From assembly GCA_021850555.1 (NCBI GenBank), contig JAJZLX010000142.1:1-36035 (forward strand): a stretch of 36,035 bases of DNA. The letters run 5' to 3'. Source of the DNA: Pseudomonadota bacterium. Its GTDB lineage: Bacteria > Pseudomonadota > Gammaproteobacteria > Steroidobacterales > Steroidobacteraceae. Positions 1 through 8,731 of the stretch are shown in pieces (the first letter of the stretch is position 1; every line of letters begins with the position of its first letter). The notes beneath the pieces were generated by a model. It did not search any database and was not told where the DNA came from. It worked only from the letters and a program-made list of their open reading frames with translations. Both the position numbers and the translations under genes were made by a program.

Positions 1-236
1 AGCAGCCGCAGCAGCCGTGCCGCGAAGCGGCTGTCGAGCAGCGTGAAGTCCGCCGCCGCACAAAGCGAGCGGAAATGGCCGTCCTCGTGACAGCGGATCA
101 GGTGATCGACGTTGGGCGTGACCACATAGCCGAAGCGGTCCGCGCCGAAGCGGGCCGCCACGGGCAGGAAGTCTTCCAGTCCGAAGTCATCGAACCGGTG
201 CACGCACGCTGCCTTGCCCGCGGCATGGGCGCTCAC
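1..236 (-). CDS. WecB/TagA/CpsF-family glycosyltransferase, N-terminal part (runs off left edge)
   Basis: The leftward frame starts with GTG at 236 and stays open to base 1 (78 codons). The start is supported by a GAGGG Shine-Dalgarno at 244-248, 7 nt upstream. An ATG at 250 in another phase stops at once. Around residues 35-45 the product carries YVVTPNVDHLIR, followed by a run of small residues and LLDSRFAARLLRLL near the cut. This resembles the N-terminus of the WecB/TagA/CpsF family, which transfers N-acetylmannosamine(uronate)-type or other sugars to lipid-linked intermediates at the cytoplasmic membrane. The catalytic C-terminal half is outside the window, so sugar specificity cannot be judged. 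It is divergent from the chain-length gene at 779 and probably belongs to the same EPS locus. Confidence 0.8.
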   Translation of the reverse strand, partial: MSAHAAGKAACVHRFDDFGLEDFLPVAARFGADRFGYVVTPNVDHLIRCHEDGHFRSLCAAADFTLLDSRFAARLLRL

Positions 237-778
237 ATCGGATCCCTCATGAGGGGCCGGAGCCGTCTCGCGGCCGGCCGATTCTGTCAGTTCATTTGTC
301 CGCATCGACAGCCGGGCACGCCGCACATCAGGACTATTGAGCGCCGCTGCCCGCAACACCCCAGGGCTCAGGCACCTTTGCACAATGCACAGCATGTATC
401 ATGCCATACTTAAGAATCAGTGGGTTGTCCGCAACGGCGAGTTGGAGTGTAAAAAACGTCGGCACTCTGCTCGATTGCGGCGGGGGTCATTGCCGGCAAT
501 GAGCAGCGTCCCGGCCGCCGCCCGCCGCCGGCTTCGCCGAGGGCGAAGGCGTGCGTGGCCGGATCCACGACCGGACTTAACGTCGGACGAATGGCGCGGC
601 AAGCTGTACCGTGGCGAATTCGGCGCTATCATGACTCGGTGCCAGCCCGGGACCGGCCAAGAATCAAGAAGCCGTCGCCGCCATGAACGCAAAGAGCTTT
701 GATGAGGACATGCCCCGCAACCCGCCCGTTGAGCCCGACGCCGCGCCGGCGCCGCCGGAAAGCCGGCGCTGAGCTTCC
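237..778. other. Divergent intergenic region with a possible 29-codon mini-ORF
   Basis: This stretch separates the leftward glycosyltransferase from the rightward chain-length gene, so promoters for both are expected here. A locally AT-richer patch lies at about 376-416. It contains TATCAT (397-402, -10-like) and TACTTAAGAA (407-416), a 10-mer repeated at 10108-10117. No well-spaced -35 was found. A short frame at 683-772 (ATG to TGA, 29 codons, Pro/Ala-rich, ending 6 nt before the ATG at 779) could be a leader peptide, but it has no convincing ribosome binding site and no recognisable similarity. Longer frames here look like chance open frames in GC-rich DNA. Confidence 0.4.
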
Positions 779-2389
779 ATGAGTCCCTGGCTCGACCCGA
801 TTCTGGAGCAGGCGCGCGGCGTGTGGCGCTTCCGCTGGCTTGCGCTCGCGGTGGCTGCCGTGATCGCGCTCGTCGGTTGGCTCATCGTCTTTTCCCTGCC
901 GGACCGTTACGAGGCCCAAGCGAAGGTCCTGGTGGATACCCGCACGGCGCTCAAGCCGGTCCTGCAGGGTCTGGCGACCAATCAGGACGTGAGCGTGGAG
1001 TTGAACTACGTGCGCCAGGCGCTGCTTGCCGGCCCGCAGCTCAGTCAGATCGCCGAACGGGTGGGCGCGCTGCCGAAGAGCGGCATCGGTCCGGAGCGCC
1101 GGCAGGCGCTGCTCGATGCATTGAGGAATCGGATCGAGCTCACGGTCGACAACGACGAGCAGGGCGGCACCACTTACGGGATCAGCTACGAGGACGTCAA
1201 TCGAGCCCGCGCCCTGCGGCTCGTGCAAGTGCTGACGAGCACTCTCATCAACGAAACGCTCGGCGGCAGCAAGAAGGGGTCCGAGCACGCACAACAGTTC
1301 CTCAAGGCCCAGATCGCCGACTACGAGAACCGCCTGCAGACGGCCGAAGATCGCCTTGCGGCGTTCAAGACGGAGCACTTCGGGCTGCTGCCGACCGAGC
1401 AGGGCGGCTACTTCGATCAGCTCGTGGCCGAGAACCGGGCGATCGAGAACCTCAAAACGAAGCTGGTGGTGGCCGAAAGCCAGCGAAAAGAGCTCGAGCG
1501 TGAGCTGCATGGCAACGTCGCCATCTCCTCGGCCGACGCGATGCCCGTCGTCGGACCGAACGGCGTCGTCCTGGCCGGCGGCAACACGCTTTCCCAGATC
1601 GAGCAGGTGCGCACGCGCCTCAATCGGCTGCTGCTCAAGTACACCAATCAATACCCGGGGGTCATCGCCGCGCGCAAGGAGCTCGCGGCGCTCAAGCACC
1701 GATGGGCCGAGGAGATCGCGGCCCTGAAGCGCGGGGATGCGAGCGCGGCGGCGCTGAGCGGCGCGAGCGCCAACCCGGTCTACCAGAGCACCGAGCTCGC
1801 CCTCGACAAGGTGGATGTCACCGTCGCGGATCTGCGCACGGAGCTCGTCCAACACCAGCGCAAGGCGCAGGAGCTGCAGCGGCTGCTCGACAAGACCCCG
1901 AAGCTCGAGGCGCAGTACTCGCAGCTGAGCCGCGATTACGCCATCAACAAAAAACAGTATGCGGCCCTGCTCGCAAGCTATGACAAGGCGCGGCTCGGCG
2001 AGAAGGCCGGCAACGACGGCGCCGTGCGCTTCGAGCTCGTGCAGCCGCCAGCGGCGAGCTACGCGCCCGTCTGGCCGCATCGCGGTAAGTTCCTGACCTT
2101 CGTCCTGATGCTGGCGCTCGGCGCCGGAGGCGCCCTGGGTTACCAGCTCAATCGGCTGCGTCCGGTCGTCGACTCCCCGGCCACCCTGAAGCGGCTGACC
2201 GGAATTCCGGTGGTCGCCGTGGTCGGCTCTGCGTTTCCAACGCGTACCACGGCCGTCTCCCGCCGGGAGGTGAGACGCTTCGCGTTCGCGTTCGCCAGTC
2301 TCCTCGCGGCGTTCATTGCGGTCGTGATCCTGAGTCACATGGGGGTCAGATTGGGCGGTACGCACGTCACGCCGGCGGTACACACATGA
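779..2389 (+). CDS. Polysaccharide chain-length determinant, Wzz/GumC type (XrtA-system-like)
   Basis: This 536-residue inner-membrane co-polymerase would set the length of the exported polysaccharide with the kinase encoded next. It has a first membrane segment at about residues 17-41, directly followed by the Wzz signature DRYEAQAKVLVDT. A long periplasmic region follows with coiled-coil heptads (about 170-245 and 345-395), then a second membrane segment (about 438-458) and a third near the C-terminus (about 500-521). The N-terminal pattern (W-R-F-R-W-L-A-L-A-V) is typical of the chain-length proteins of XrtA/PEP-CTERM EPS loci. No Walker motifs are present: the kinase is a separate protein. 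The ribosome binding site before 779 is weak. The TGA overlaps the ATG of the kinase (ATGA at 2386-2389), implying translational coupling. Confidence 0.92.
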   Translation: MSPWLDPILEQARGVWRFRWLALAVAAVIALVGWLIVFSLPDRYEAQAKVLVDTRTALKPVLQGLATNQDVSVELNYVRQALLAGPQLSQIAERVGALPKSGIGPERRQALLDALRNRIELTVDNDEQGGTTYGISYEDVNRARALRLVQVLTSTLINETLGGSKKGSEHAQQFLKAQIADYENRLQTAEDRLAAFKTEHFGLLPTEQGGYFDQLVAENRAIENLKTKLVVAESQRKELERELHGNVAISSADAMPVVGPNGVVLAGGNTLSQIEQVRTRLNRLLLKYTNQYPGVIAARKELAALKHRWAEEIAALKRGDASAAALSGASANPVYQSTELALDKVDVTVADLRTELVQHQRKAQELQRLLDKTPKLEAQYSQLSRDYAINKKQYAALLASYDKARLGEKAGNDGAVRFELVQPPAASYAPVWPHRGKFLTFVLMLALGAGGALGYQLNRLRPVVDSPATLKRLTGIPVVAVVGSAFPTRTTAVSRREVRRFAFAFASLLAAFIAVVILSHMGVRLGGTHVTPAVHT

Positions 2390-3279
2390 GCATCATCCAG
2401 AATGCCCTGGACAAGGCGCGGCAGGCCACCGGCGCCGGCGGCTGCACCGGGCCGCAAGAGCTGAGCGATACGCGCAAGTCGGATGTGGCGGGCCTGCCGG
2501 AGCGGCACCGCCGCATCGAGATCGATATCGATCAGTTGCGCGCCCAGGGTGAGCTGCCCGAAACGGGCGAGGAGCCCCGGTTCGCGGACTGTTACCGCGA
2601 GATCAAGCGGCCGCTCATCCAGAAGGCCCTCGCGGTAGGGGCCCACGCCGACGCCCGTCTCATGCTGGTCACCAGCGCCTTGCCGGCGGAGGGGAAGACC
2701 TTCACCGCACTGAATCTGGCGCTGAGCATCGCGCGCGAGCGCGACGTCTCCGTGCTTCTGATCGACGCCGACGTGCCGAAGGCCCATCTCAGTCGCACCT
2801 TCGGTGTGCAGGATGAGCCGGGACTGATGGATGCGCTCGGCGACGAGACGATCGACGTGGAATCGCTTGTTGTCGGGACGAATGTGCCTGGGCTCGAGCT
2901 GTTGCCCGCCGGCAAGGCCGCCGAGGGGGCGGCGGAGCTGATTGCCAGTACACGCATGGCGCAGATCTGCGCCCGGCTCACCGGGCGCTATCCGCGGCGG
3001 ATGGTGCTGCTTGACTCGGCGCCGCTCCTTGTCTCGAGCGAGGCGCGGGCGCTGAAGCAGATTCCGGCACAGATCCTCATGGTGGCGCGAGCCGGCAGGA
3101 CCCCCCGCCAGGCGCTGCTCGATGCCATCGCGCTGCTCGAGAAGTCCCGGGTGTATGGCCTGGTGCTCAACGATGCGCATTTCACGGGGGGGGACGGCTA
3201 TTACACCCACTACGGCTACTCGACCTATGGGGCAACCGAGCGGCGGCGCGCTGCGCCCGAGGGCCGGCGCAGCCCGTAG
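2386..3279 (+). CDS. BY-kinase: CpsD/CapB-family tyrosine autokinase of an EPS system
   Basis: This 297-residue cytoplasmic P-loop ATPase partners the preceding Wzz protein, together equivalent to a split Wzc. It has a Walker A with SALPAEGKTFT (Lys104), Walker A' with LLIDADVPK (Asp127/Asp129) and Walker B with MVLLDSAP (Asp210). The C-terminus carries a tyrosine cluster (Tyr272, 273, 276, 278, 281), the expected autophosphorylation tail that controls polymer length and export. The N-terminus (MSIIQNAL...) matches the tyrosine autokinases found in XrtA loci. It overlaps the preceding gene by 4 nt. About 230 nt without a gene follow before carrier protein 1, so the downstream enzymes may have their own promoter. 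Confidence 0.92.
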   Translation: MSIIQNALDKARQATGAGGCTGPQELSDTRKSDVAGLPERHRRIEIDIDQLRAQGELPETGEEPRFADCYREIKRPLIQKALAVGAHADARLMLVTSALPAEGKTFTALNLALSIARERDVSVLLIDADVPKAHLSRTFGVQDEPGLMDALGDETIDVESLVVGTNVPGLELLPAGKAAEGAAELIASTRMAQICARLTGRYPRRMVLLDSAPLLVSSEARALKQIPAQILMVARAGRTPRQALLDAIALLEKSRVYGLVLNDAHFTGGDGYYTHYGYSTYGATERRRAAPEGRRSP

Positions 3280-3513
3280 AGGCGTCATGCAGGCAGCCTG
3301 ACGGCCGCAATGGCGATCCAAGCGGCCGGGCGCCGGGGGACGCTGCGGCAACGGCAGCTGCTGCGCAATCCACGCCCCGCCGGGGGGGATCGATCGACCT
3401 CGTTCTGCGGGCACTCTGCCGAGACGTGGGGTTTGTCGAAGACCGTGCGATGAGCACTTCATATAACATAGGCAGTGCCATTTGGGCACGCTTCGCAAGA
3501 GGAAGTCGGGACC

Positions 3514-3753
3514 ATGCAGGTGAGATCGACCATCGCGACGCTGTTTGAGGATGTCGCCCGCGAGCAGCGGCGCCAGCTTGCCCCCCTCACGGATGACTTG
3601 AAGCTGCTCGAGAGCGGCCTCGATTCCCTGAGCTTCGCGCTCATCGCGGCGCGACTCGAGGATGTCCTGGGCTACGACCCATTCGACACGGCGGACGCCT
3701 TCCCGGTGACCTTCGGTGATTTCGTCAGAATGTACGAGAAGTCTGCGACATAA
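3514..3753 (+). CDS. Acyl carrier protein 1 (free-standing)
   Basis: A 79-residue acidic helical protein with the phosphopantetheine motif SGLDSLSF. Ser38 is the expected 4'-phosphopantetheine attachment site. The ATG at 3514 is chosen over an upstream ATG (3475) because AAGAGGAAG at 3497-3505 lies 8 nt before it and the domain begins there. A TATAAC box at 3462-3467 could be the -10 of a promoter for this enzyme run, but no matching -35 is seen. The AMP-forming ligase starts 5 nt downstream and is the likely loading enzyme. Carrier proteins beside an AMP-ligase are usual in XrtA EPS loci, where their cargo is not established. Confidence 0.9.
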   Translation: MQVRSTIATLFEDVAREQRRQLAPLTDDLKLLESGLDSLSFALIAARLEDVLGYDPFDTADAFPVTFGDFVRMYEKSAT

Positions 3754-3758
3754 CCTTT

Positions 3759-5246
3759 ATGACTGCGCGCGAATCGCTTGCCCAGGTCGCGGCGCGCTCC
3801 GCCGGCGGGCTGCTCGCTGCTTCGCGGACCGTTGCACTCGCCGAGCTCTCGAGCCGATCGTGCCTGAGCGGGCGCCTGGAGACGCTGCGTGGACGATCGG
3901 TGGTGGTGGGCGTGCGCGATCAGCTGACGGCGGCCGTCCTTCTCATCGAGCTCGACGGGGTGGCGGGGCGGATGGTGCTGTGCTCGCCGGACCTCGCGCC
4001 GCAGCACCGCGCGCACGTGATCCGCACTGTGCAGGCGGATACCTGGATCGGCGGGCACACAGGGGAGGAGCCACCGGCCGGTGTCGGCTGCGTGCTCCAT
4101 GTGCCGGCGACTCCCGAGCCGCAGCGGGCCGGCTTGACACGTCAAGCGACGTGCGAGACGCAGTGGGTGCTGCTGACCTCCGGCACGACGGGCGCGCCGA
4201 AGCTGGTGGCGCACACCCTGGCGAGCCTCGTGAGCGCCTTTGCGCGCCCTGAAGCGGAGGTAGCCGCATCCCCTGTCTGGAGCACCTTCTACGACATCCG
4301 CCGCTATGGGGGCCTGCAGATCTTCCTGCGGGCCGTTTGCGGCGGCTCCATGGTCTTCTCGAGCCCCGGTGAGCCGACCGCGGCGTTTCTCGCTCGGGCG
4401 GCCGCGGCAGGGGTCACCCACCTCTCGGGTACCCCCTCGCATTGGCGGAAGGCGTTGATGAGCGGGGCGCTCGGGCGCCTCTCGCCCCGCTATGTCCGCT
4501 TGTCCGGCGAGATCGCCGATCAGGGGATTCTCGACGCGCTGCGCGAGGCCTTGCCGGATGCCGTCGTCGCCCACGCATTCGCCTCCACGGAGGCGGGGGT
4601 GGGGTTCGAGGTGCGCGACGGGCTGGCGGGCTTTCCGGCCTCGCTCGTCGGGTTGTCGGATGAAGGGGTCGAGATCGACGTGAGCCGCGGCACGTTGCGG
4701 ATCAAGTCCCCCGGGAACGCCTCGGGCTATCTCGGCGAGGATGCTCCTGCCCTGAAGGACGCCGAAGGCTTCGTCGATCTGGGAGATCGGCTGGAGGTGC
4801 GTGGCGGGCGCTATTACTTCCTGGGACGCAGCGGCGGCGTCATCAACGTCGGAGGCTTCAAGGTTCATCCCGAGGAAGTCGAGGCCGTGATCAACTCCCA
4901 TCCGGCCGTGCGCATGTCCCTGGTCAAGGCTCGGCGCAACCCCATCACCGGCTCGGTCGTGGCGGCGGACGTCGTGCTCACCAAGCCGCCGGCCGGCGGG
5001 GCCGGGGAACCGATCTGCGAGCAGCGCATCCGCGAGGAGATCCTCGGGACATGCCGCTCCTCGCTTGCCGCGCACAAGGTTCCTGCGCTCATCCGCATCG
5101 TTCCCTCCCTCGAGGTGTCGGCCTCCGGCAAGCTGGTGCGCTCGAGCCCATCGCCGGGGGCGATCCATGAGGAGACGCGCAAGCGTGGCGGCCTCAGGCC
5201 CCGCGAGAGCGGGGCCGAGGCTCAGGAAGGCCCGGGCAATGCGTAA
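3759..5246 (+). CDS. AMP-forming acyl/aminoacyl ligase (ANL superfamily)
   Basis: This 495-residue cytoplasmic enzyme adenylates a carboxylic acid with ATP and transfers it to a thiol, here probably the phosphopantetheine of the carrier protein encoded 5 nt upstream. The phosphate loop is LLTSGTTGAPKLV (about residues 137-149). The A5 motif is ASTEAG. The A7/A8 hinge reads GDRLEV...FLGRSGGVINVGGFKV, followed by HPEEVE. The C-terminal catalytic lysine is in SASGKLVR (Lys458). The N-terminal subdomain is short for the family (usual length about 500-560), and substrate-pocket residues do not let me name the acid. The gene resembles the exosortase-A-associated AMP-ligases. Its end overlaps the SDR start by 8 nt. 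Confidence 0.88.
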   Translation: MTARESLAQVAARSAGGLLAASRTVALAELSSRSCLSGRLETLRGRSVVVGVRDQLTAAVLLIELDGVAGRMVLCSPDLAPQHRAHVIRTVQADTWIGGHTGEEPPAGVGCVLHVPATPEPQRAGLTRQATCETQWVLLTSGTTGAPKLVAHTLASLVSAFARPEAEVAASPVWSTFYDIRRYGGLQIFLRAVCGGSMVFSSPGEPTAAFLARAAAAGVTHLSGTPSHWRKALMSGALGRLSPRYVRLSGEIADQGILDALREALPDAVVAHAFASTEAGVGFEVRDGLAGFPASLVGLSDEGVEIDVSRGTLRIKSPGNASGYLGEDAPALKDAEGFVDLGDRLEVRGGRYYFLGRSGGVINVGGFKVHPEEVEAVINSHPAVRMSLVKARRNPITGSVVAADVVLTKPPAGGAGEPICEQRIREEILGTCRSSLAAHKVPALIRIVPSLEVSASGKLVRSSPSPGAIHEETRKRGGLRPRESGAEAQEGPGNA

Positions 5247-5961
5247 CGTGCTGGTCACGGGCGCAAGCCGGGGCCTCGGGCTCGCCATCGCCTCGAGGCT
5301 CGCTGCCGGCGGCTATCGCGTGATCGCGATCGCGCGGTCCGAGTCAGATGAGCTGCGGGCGCTGATTGCGGCGCACCCGCAGCGGCTTGTGTTTCGGGCT
5401 TTCGACCTCTCGAACACCGCCGAGCTCAAAGAGCTGGTGCGTGAGCTGCGCCGGCAAGCAGGCCCGCTCTACGGGCTCGTCAACAACGCCGGTCTCGGCA
5501 TCGGCGGGCTGCTCGCCACGATGCGCGATCCGGACATCGAGTCGCTGGTGCGCCTGAACACGCTGGCCCCGATCATCCTCACCAAGTACGTCGTGCGCTC
5601 GATGATGAGCGCCGGCGCCGGGCGCATCGTCAACATCACCAGCATCGTGGCCGCGAACGGCTTCAGAGCCTTGTCCGCTTACTCGGCCACCAAGGCCTCG
5701 CTCGAGGGCTTCACGCGCTCGTTGGCGCGCGAGGTCGGTCCGCTCGGTATCACGGTGAATGCCGTCGCGCCGGGCTTCGTGGACACGGTGATGACCCGTG
5801 AGCTCGGCGAGAGCGGGCGCGAGCAGATCGCCCGCCGCAGCGCCCTGCGCCGCATGGCCGAGCCCGCCGATGTCGCGGGCGCGGTCGAGTACCTGTTGAG
5901 CGAGGCGGCGCACAACATCACGGGCATCACCCTGACCGTGGATGCCGGCAACACAGCCTGA
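5239..5961 (+). CDS. SDR-family oxidoreductase, FabG-like
   Basis: A 240-residue classical short-chain dehydrogenase/reductase. The start at 5239 is preferred because CAGGAAGG (5223-5230) precedes it and the Rossmann strand begins at once: NVLVTGASRGLGLA. The NNAG motif follows. The catalytic set is Ser135 (NITSIV), Tyr148 and Lys152 (YSATK), and the C-terminus ends TGITLTVDAG as in FabG. A role as NADPH ketoreductase on a carrier-bound 3-oxo or 2-oxo acyl group fits the neighbours. No ketosynthase is present in the window, so the keto group would have to arise another way. Overlap with the ligase gene and a 7-nt gap to the next gene place it in one operon. Confidence 0.88.
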   Translation: MRNVLVTGASRGLGLAIASRLAAGGYRVIAIARSESDELRALIAAHPQRLVFRAFDLSNTAELKELVRELRRQAGPLYGLVNNAGLGIGGLLATMRDPDIESLVRLNTLAPIILTKYVVRSMMSAGAGRIVNITSIVAANGFRALSAYSATKASLEGFTRSLAREVGPLGITVNAVAPGFVDTVMTRELGESGREQIARRSALRRMAEPADVAGAVEYLLSEAAHNITGITLTVDAGNTA

Positions 5962-5968
5962 GGGAACC

Positions 5969-7249
5969 ATGCGACCCGAGACCATCGCCCTGCACGGGGG
6001 CTTCGATGCGGACCCGGCTACCAAGTCGGTGGCCGTGCCGATCTACCAGACCGTGGCGTACTCCTTCGACAGCGCCGAGCACGGCGCGGCGCTCTTCGAC
6101 CTGGAGGTGGACGGCTTCCGCTATACGCGCATCGCCAATCCCACGGTCGCGGTGCTCGAGAAGCGCATGGCGCTGCTCGAGGGCGGGATGGATGCGCTCT
6201 GCGTGAGTTCCGGCCAGGCGGCGCTGCACTACAGCGTGCTCACGGTGACGGAGGCCGGCCGCAACATCGTCTCGGTGCCGCAGCTCTACGGAACGACGCA
6301 CACGCTGTTTGCCCACATCCTGCCGAAGCTCGGCATCCGCACGCGCTTCGCCCGGGACGATCGTCCCGAATCGCTCGCGGCGCTGATCGACGCGGACACC
6401 CGGGCGGTGTTCTGCGAGATGGTCGGCAATCCCGCCGGCAACGTCTGCGACATCGAGGCGCTGGCCGAGGTGGCGCACCGCGCGGGAGTGCCCCTGATCG
6501 TGGACAACACCGTGCCGACGCCGATCCTCGTTCGTCCGATCGATCACGGCGCGGACGTCGTGATCCACTCGCTCACGAAGTTTCTGGGCGGCCACGGCAC
6601 CACGATGGGAGGGGTGATCATCGACAGCGGCCGGTTTGCCTGGGAGCGCCATGCGGCGCGCTATCCGATGCTGACGCAGCCCGATGAGTCCTACCACGGC
6701 CTCGTCTACAGCGAGCATTACGGACCGACCGCCTACCTCGGCCGCACGCGCAGCGTCTTCCAGCGCACCATGGGCTCGGTGCTCTCGCCGCTCAGCGCCT
6801 TCCTGCTGTTGCAGGGGATCGAGACGGTCGGGCTGAGGATGGGGCGCCACGTCGAGAACGCTCGTCGTGTGGCGGAGTTCCTGCGTGATGACCCGCGGGT
6901 CGCCTCGGTGAGCTACGCCGGCTTTCCCGAGAGCCCTTACTTCCCTCTCGTGCAGAAGTACCTCGGCGGCCGGACCTGCTCGCTGCTCACCTTCGCCATC
7001 CGCGGGGGATTTGACGCCGGCACGCGCTTCTACGACGCGCTCAAGCTCTTCAAGCGCCTGGTGAACCTCGGGGACGCCAAGTCGCTCGCCTGCCATCCGG
7101 CCTCCACGACGCACCGGCAGATGTCCGCCGAGGAGCAGCGCCTGGCCGGCATCGGGCCGGAGACATTGAGACTCAGCGTCGGTATCGAGCATATCGATGA
7201 CATCCTCGCAGACCTCGACCAGGCGCTCGACGCCGCGGTTGGACGCTGA
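5969..7249 (+). CDS. Cys/Met-metabolism PLP enzyme, MetY-like (O-acylhomoserine sulfhydrylase family)
   Basis: A 426-residue fold-type I PLP enzyme. The start at 5969 follows AGGGAA. The N-terminus (HGGFDADPAT) and the VPIYQTVAY segment are typical of O-acetylhomoserine sulfhydrylase. The R-Y-T-R-I-x-N-P-T phosphate/PLP motif and VDNTVPTP follow. The Schiff-base lysine is Lys204 in SLTKFLGGHG, and the SLACHPASTTH segment is in the C-terminal part. Family members do gamma-replacement or gamma-elimination on O-acylhomoserines. A MetA-like acyltransferase at 9016-10011 could supply an activated homoserine. Its place between an SDR and a decarboxylase in an EPS locus argues against housekeeping methionine synthesis. 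Substrate and nucleophile are unknown. Confidence 0.88.
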   Translation: MRPETIALHGGFDADPATKSVAVPIYQTVAYSFDSAEHGAALFDLEVDGFRYTRIANPTVAVLEKRMALLEGGMDALCVSSGQAALHYSVLTVTEAGRNIVSVPQLYGTTHTLFAHILPKLGIRTRFARDDRPESLAALIDADTRAVFCEMVGNPAGNVCDIEALAEVAHRAGVPLIVDNTVPTPILVRPIDHGADVVIHSLTKFLGGHGTTMGGVIIDSGRFAWERHAARYPMLTQPDESYHGLVYSEHYGPTAYLGRTRSVFQRTMGSVLSPLSAFLLLQGIETVGLRMGRHVENARRVAEFLRDDPRVASVSYAGFPESPYFPLVQKYLGGRTCSLLTFAIRGGFDAGTRFYDALKLFKRLVNLGDAKSLACHPASTTHRQMSAEEQRLAGIGPETLRLSVGIEHIDDILADLDQALDAAVGR

Positions 7250-7258
7250 GGCCGGACC

Positions 7259-8686
7259 GTGGCCGGCGATGCGCTCACCGCCCCCCCGCCGGCGCTCTTT
7301 CCCGGGCGGGAGGCTCGAGAGCGGCTCGACGATTATCTCACCCGCGCCCTCGCGGATGCCGCCGAGCGGCTGCTGCGAGGTCCGGTGACGCCGGACATCG
7401 ACCAGGACAAGCTGCGCCGGGAGCTCGCCGCTTTCGATTTCGCGGCGCCTCGGCCCATCGAGGAGCTGATCGACTGGGCCATCGGCTGCCTGGAGCACGG
7501 CACGGTGCACATGACGCATCCGCGCTACTTCGGCCTGTTCAATCCCGCGCCGACCTTCCCGTCCCAGTGCGCCGACCGCATCTCGGGCAGCTTCAACCCG
7601 CAGCTGGCGAGCTCCGGCTCCTCGCCCGCGCCGGTTGCGATCGAGGCGCATGTCATCGGCGCGCTCGCGCAGCGCGCGGGGCTTCCCGCGCAGGCGGCCG
7701 GACATTTCACGACGAGCGGCTCCGAGGCGAACTACACGGCGCTCGTGTGCGCGCTCACCCGTGCGCAGCGGGGATTCGCCACCGAAGGCGTGCGCGCTTT
7801 CGCCGGTCCCGTCGCGATGTACACCTCGCGGGAATGCCAGCCCGCCTGGCACAAGATCGCGCACCAGGCGGGCATCGGCAGGCAGGCGCTGCGGCTCATC
7901 GGCACCGACAGCCTGGGGCGCATGGATGTGAAGGGGCTGGCCGAGGCGGTGCTGCAGGATCGCCGGCGGGGCGTGGTCCCGATCCTGATCTCGGCAACGG
8001 CCGGCACCACGGGGGCGGGCATGGTCGATCCGCTCTCAGCCTGCGCGGACATCGCAAGCGAGCATGCGCTCTGGTACCACGTCGACGCCGCATGGGGCGG
8101 GGCGGCGCTGTGCTCCGAGCGGCTGCGCGGGGAGCTCGCGGGCATCGAGCTCGCCGACTCGGTGACGATCGATGCGCACAAGTGGCTCGCCACGACCATG
8201 GGCTGCGGCATGTTGATCACCCGGCATCCGAAAGTCCTGAGCGATGCCTTCCAGGTGGGCGCCGATTTCATGCCATCCACCGCCTCGAGCATCGATCCGT
8301 ACCTGAACACCCTGCAATGGTCGCGGCGCTTCATGGGCTTGAGGCTGTTCCTGTCGCTCGCCGCGGCCGGGTGGAGCGGCTATGCCGCGCACCTCGAGCG
8401 CGCGGTGGCGGTGATCGAGCGGATCAAGGAAAGACTCATCGTCCTCGGCTGGTCGGTCGCCAATGACTCAAGGCTGGCCGTGCTGTGCGTGGTGCCGCCG
8501 CAGGGCTCGGCGCCCGTCCGGGAGATCGCCCGCAGGGTCCTCGCCTCTGGCCGAGCGTGGGTCGCGGTCACAACGTACGTCGGACGGGAGGTGGTCCGCA
8601 TCTGCGCGACGCACGGGGAGACATCGCTCGAGGATGTCGAGGAACTCGTAGCGGGGCTCGAAGCGGCGCGCGGCGCGGGCAGTTAG
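7259..8686 (+). CDS. PLP-dependent decarboxylase, group II (DDC/GAD-like)
   Basis: A 475-residue fold-type I decarboxylase. The start is GTG at 7259 with GAGG at 7248-7251. An N-terminal HPRYFGLFNPAP segment precedes TTSGSEANYTAL, then SATAGTTGAG, VDAAWGG, and the PLP lysine Lys308 in DAHKWL. These are hallmarks of the aromatic-amino-acid/glutamate decarboxylase family. It could decarboxylate a free amino acid or the product of the MetY-like enzyme 9 nt upstream. XrtA loci often carry a PLP decarboxylase, but as I recall of the alanine-racemase-fold type, so this would be an analogous replacement. It is convergent with carrier protein 2 across 45 nt. Substrate is not predictable from sequence alone. 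Confidence 0.88.
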   Translation: MAGDALTAPPPALFPGREARERLDDYLTRALADAAERLLRGPVTPDIDQDKLRRELAAFDFAAPRPIEELIDWAIGCLEHGTVHMTHPRYFGLFNPAPTFPSQCADRISGSFNPQLASSGSSPAPVAIEAHVIGALAQRAGLPAQAAGHFTTSGSEANYTALVCALTRAQRGFATEGVRAFAGPVAMYTSRECQPAWHKIAHQAGIGRQALRLIGTDSLGRMDVKGLAEAVLQDRRRGVVPILISATAGTTGAGMVDPLSACADIASEHALWYHVDAAWGGAALCSERLRGELAGIELADSVTIDAHKWLATTMGCGMLITRHPKVLSDAFQVGADFMPSTASSIDPYLNTLQWSRRFMGLRLFLSLAAAGWSGYAAHLERAVAVIERIKERLIVLGWSVANDSRLAVLCVVPPQGSAPVREIARRVLASGRAWVAVTTYVGREVVRICATHGETSLEDVEELVAGLEAARGAGS

Positions 8687-8731
8687 ACAGAACACACAGG
8701 GCCGCAAGCGCGTGCCGACCGGCGCTCGTGC

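Noticed and set aside
371..388. GGCAC...TTGCA as a sigma-54 promoter before the chain-length gene
   Set aside because: The GG and GC elements are 9 nt apart instead of the required 12.
629..2383. Long leftward open frame (584 codons) opposite the chain-length gene
   Set aside because: It is antisense to a clearly coding Wzz frame, and its translation is Arg/His/Leu/Gly-rich without motifs, as expected for a GC-rich shadow.
3484..3496. GGGCACG...GC as a sigma-54 promoter before carrier protein 1
   Set aside because: The spacing between GG and GC is off by at least one base, and the site overlaps the ribosome binding region.
5927..7864. Leftward 645-codon open frame opposite the MetY-like and decarboxylase genes
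   Set aside because: It runs antisense through two well-supported PLP enzymes and crosses their gene boundary, and has no recognisable domain.
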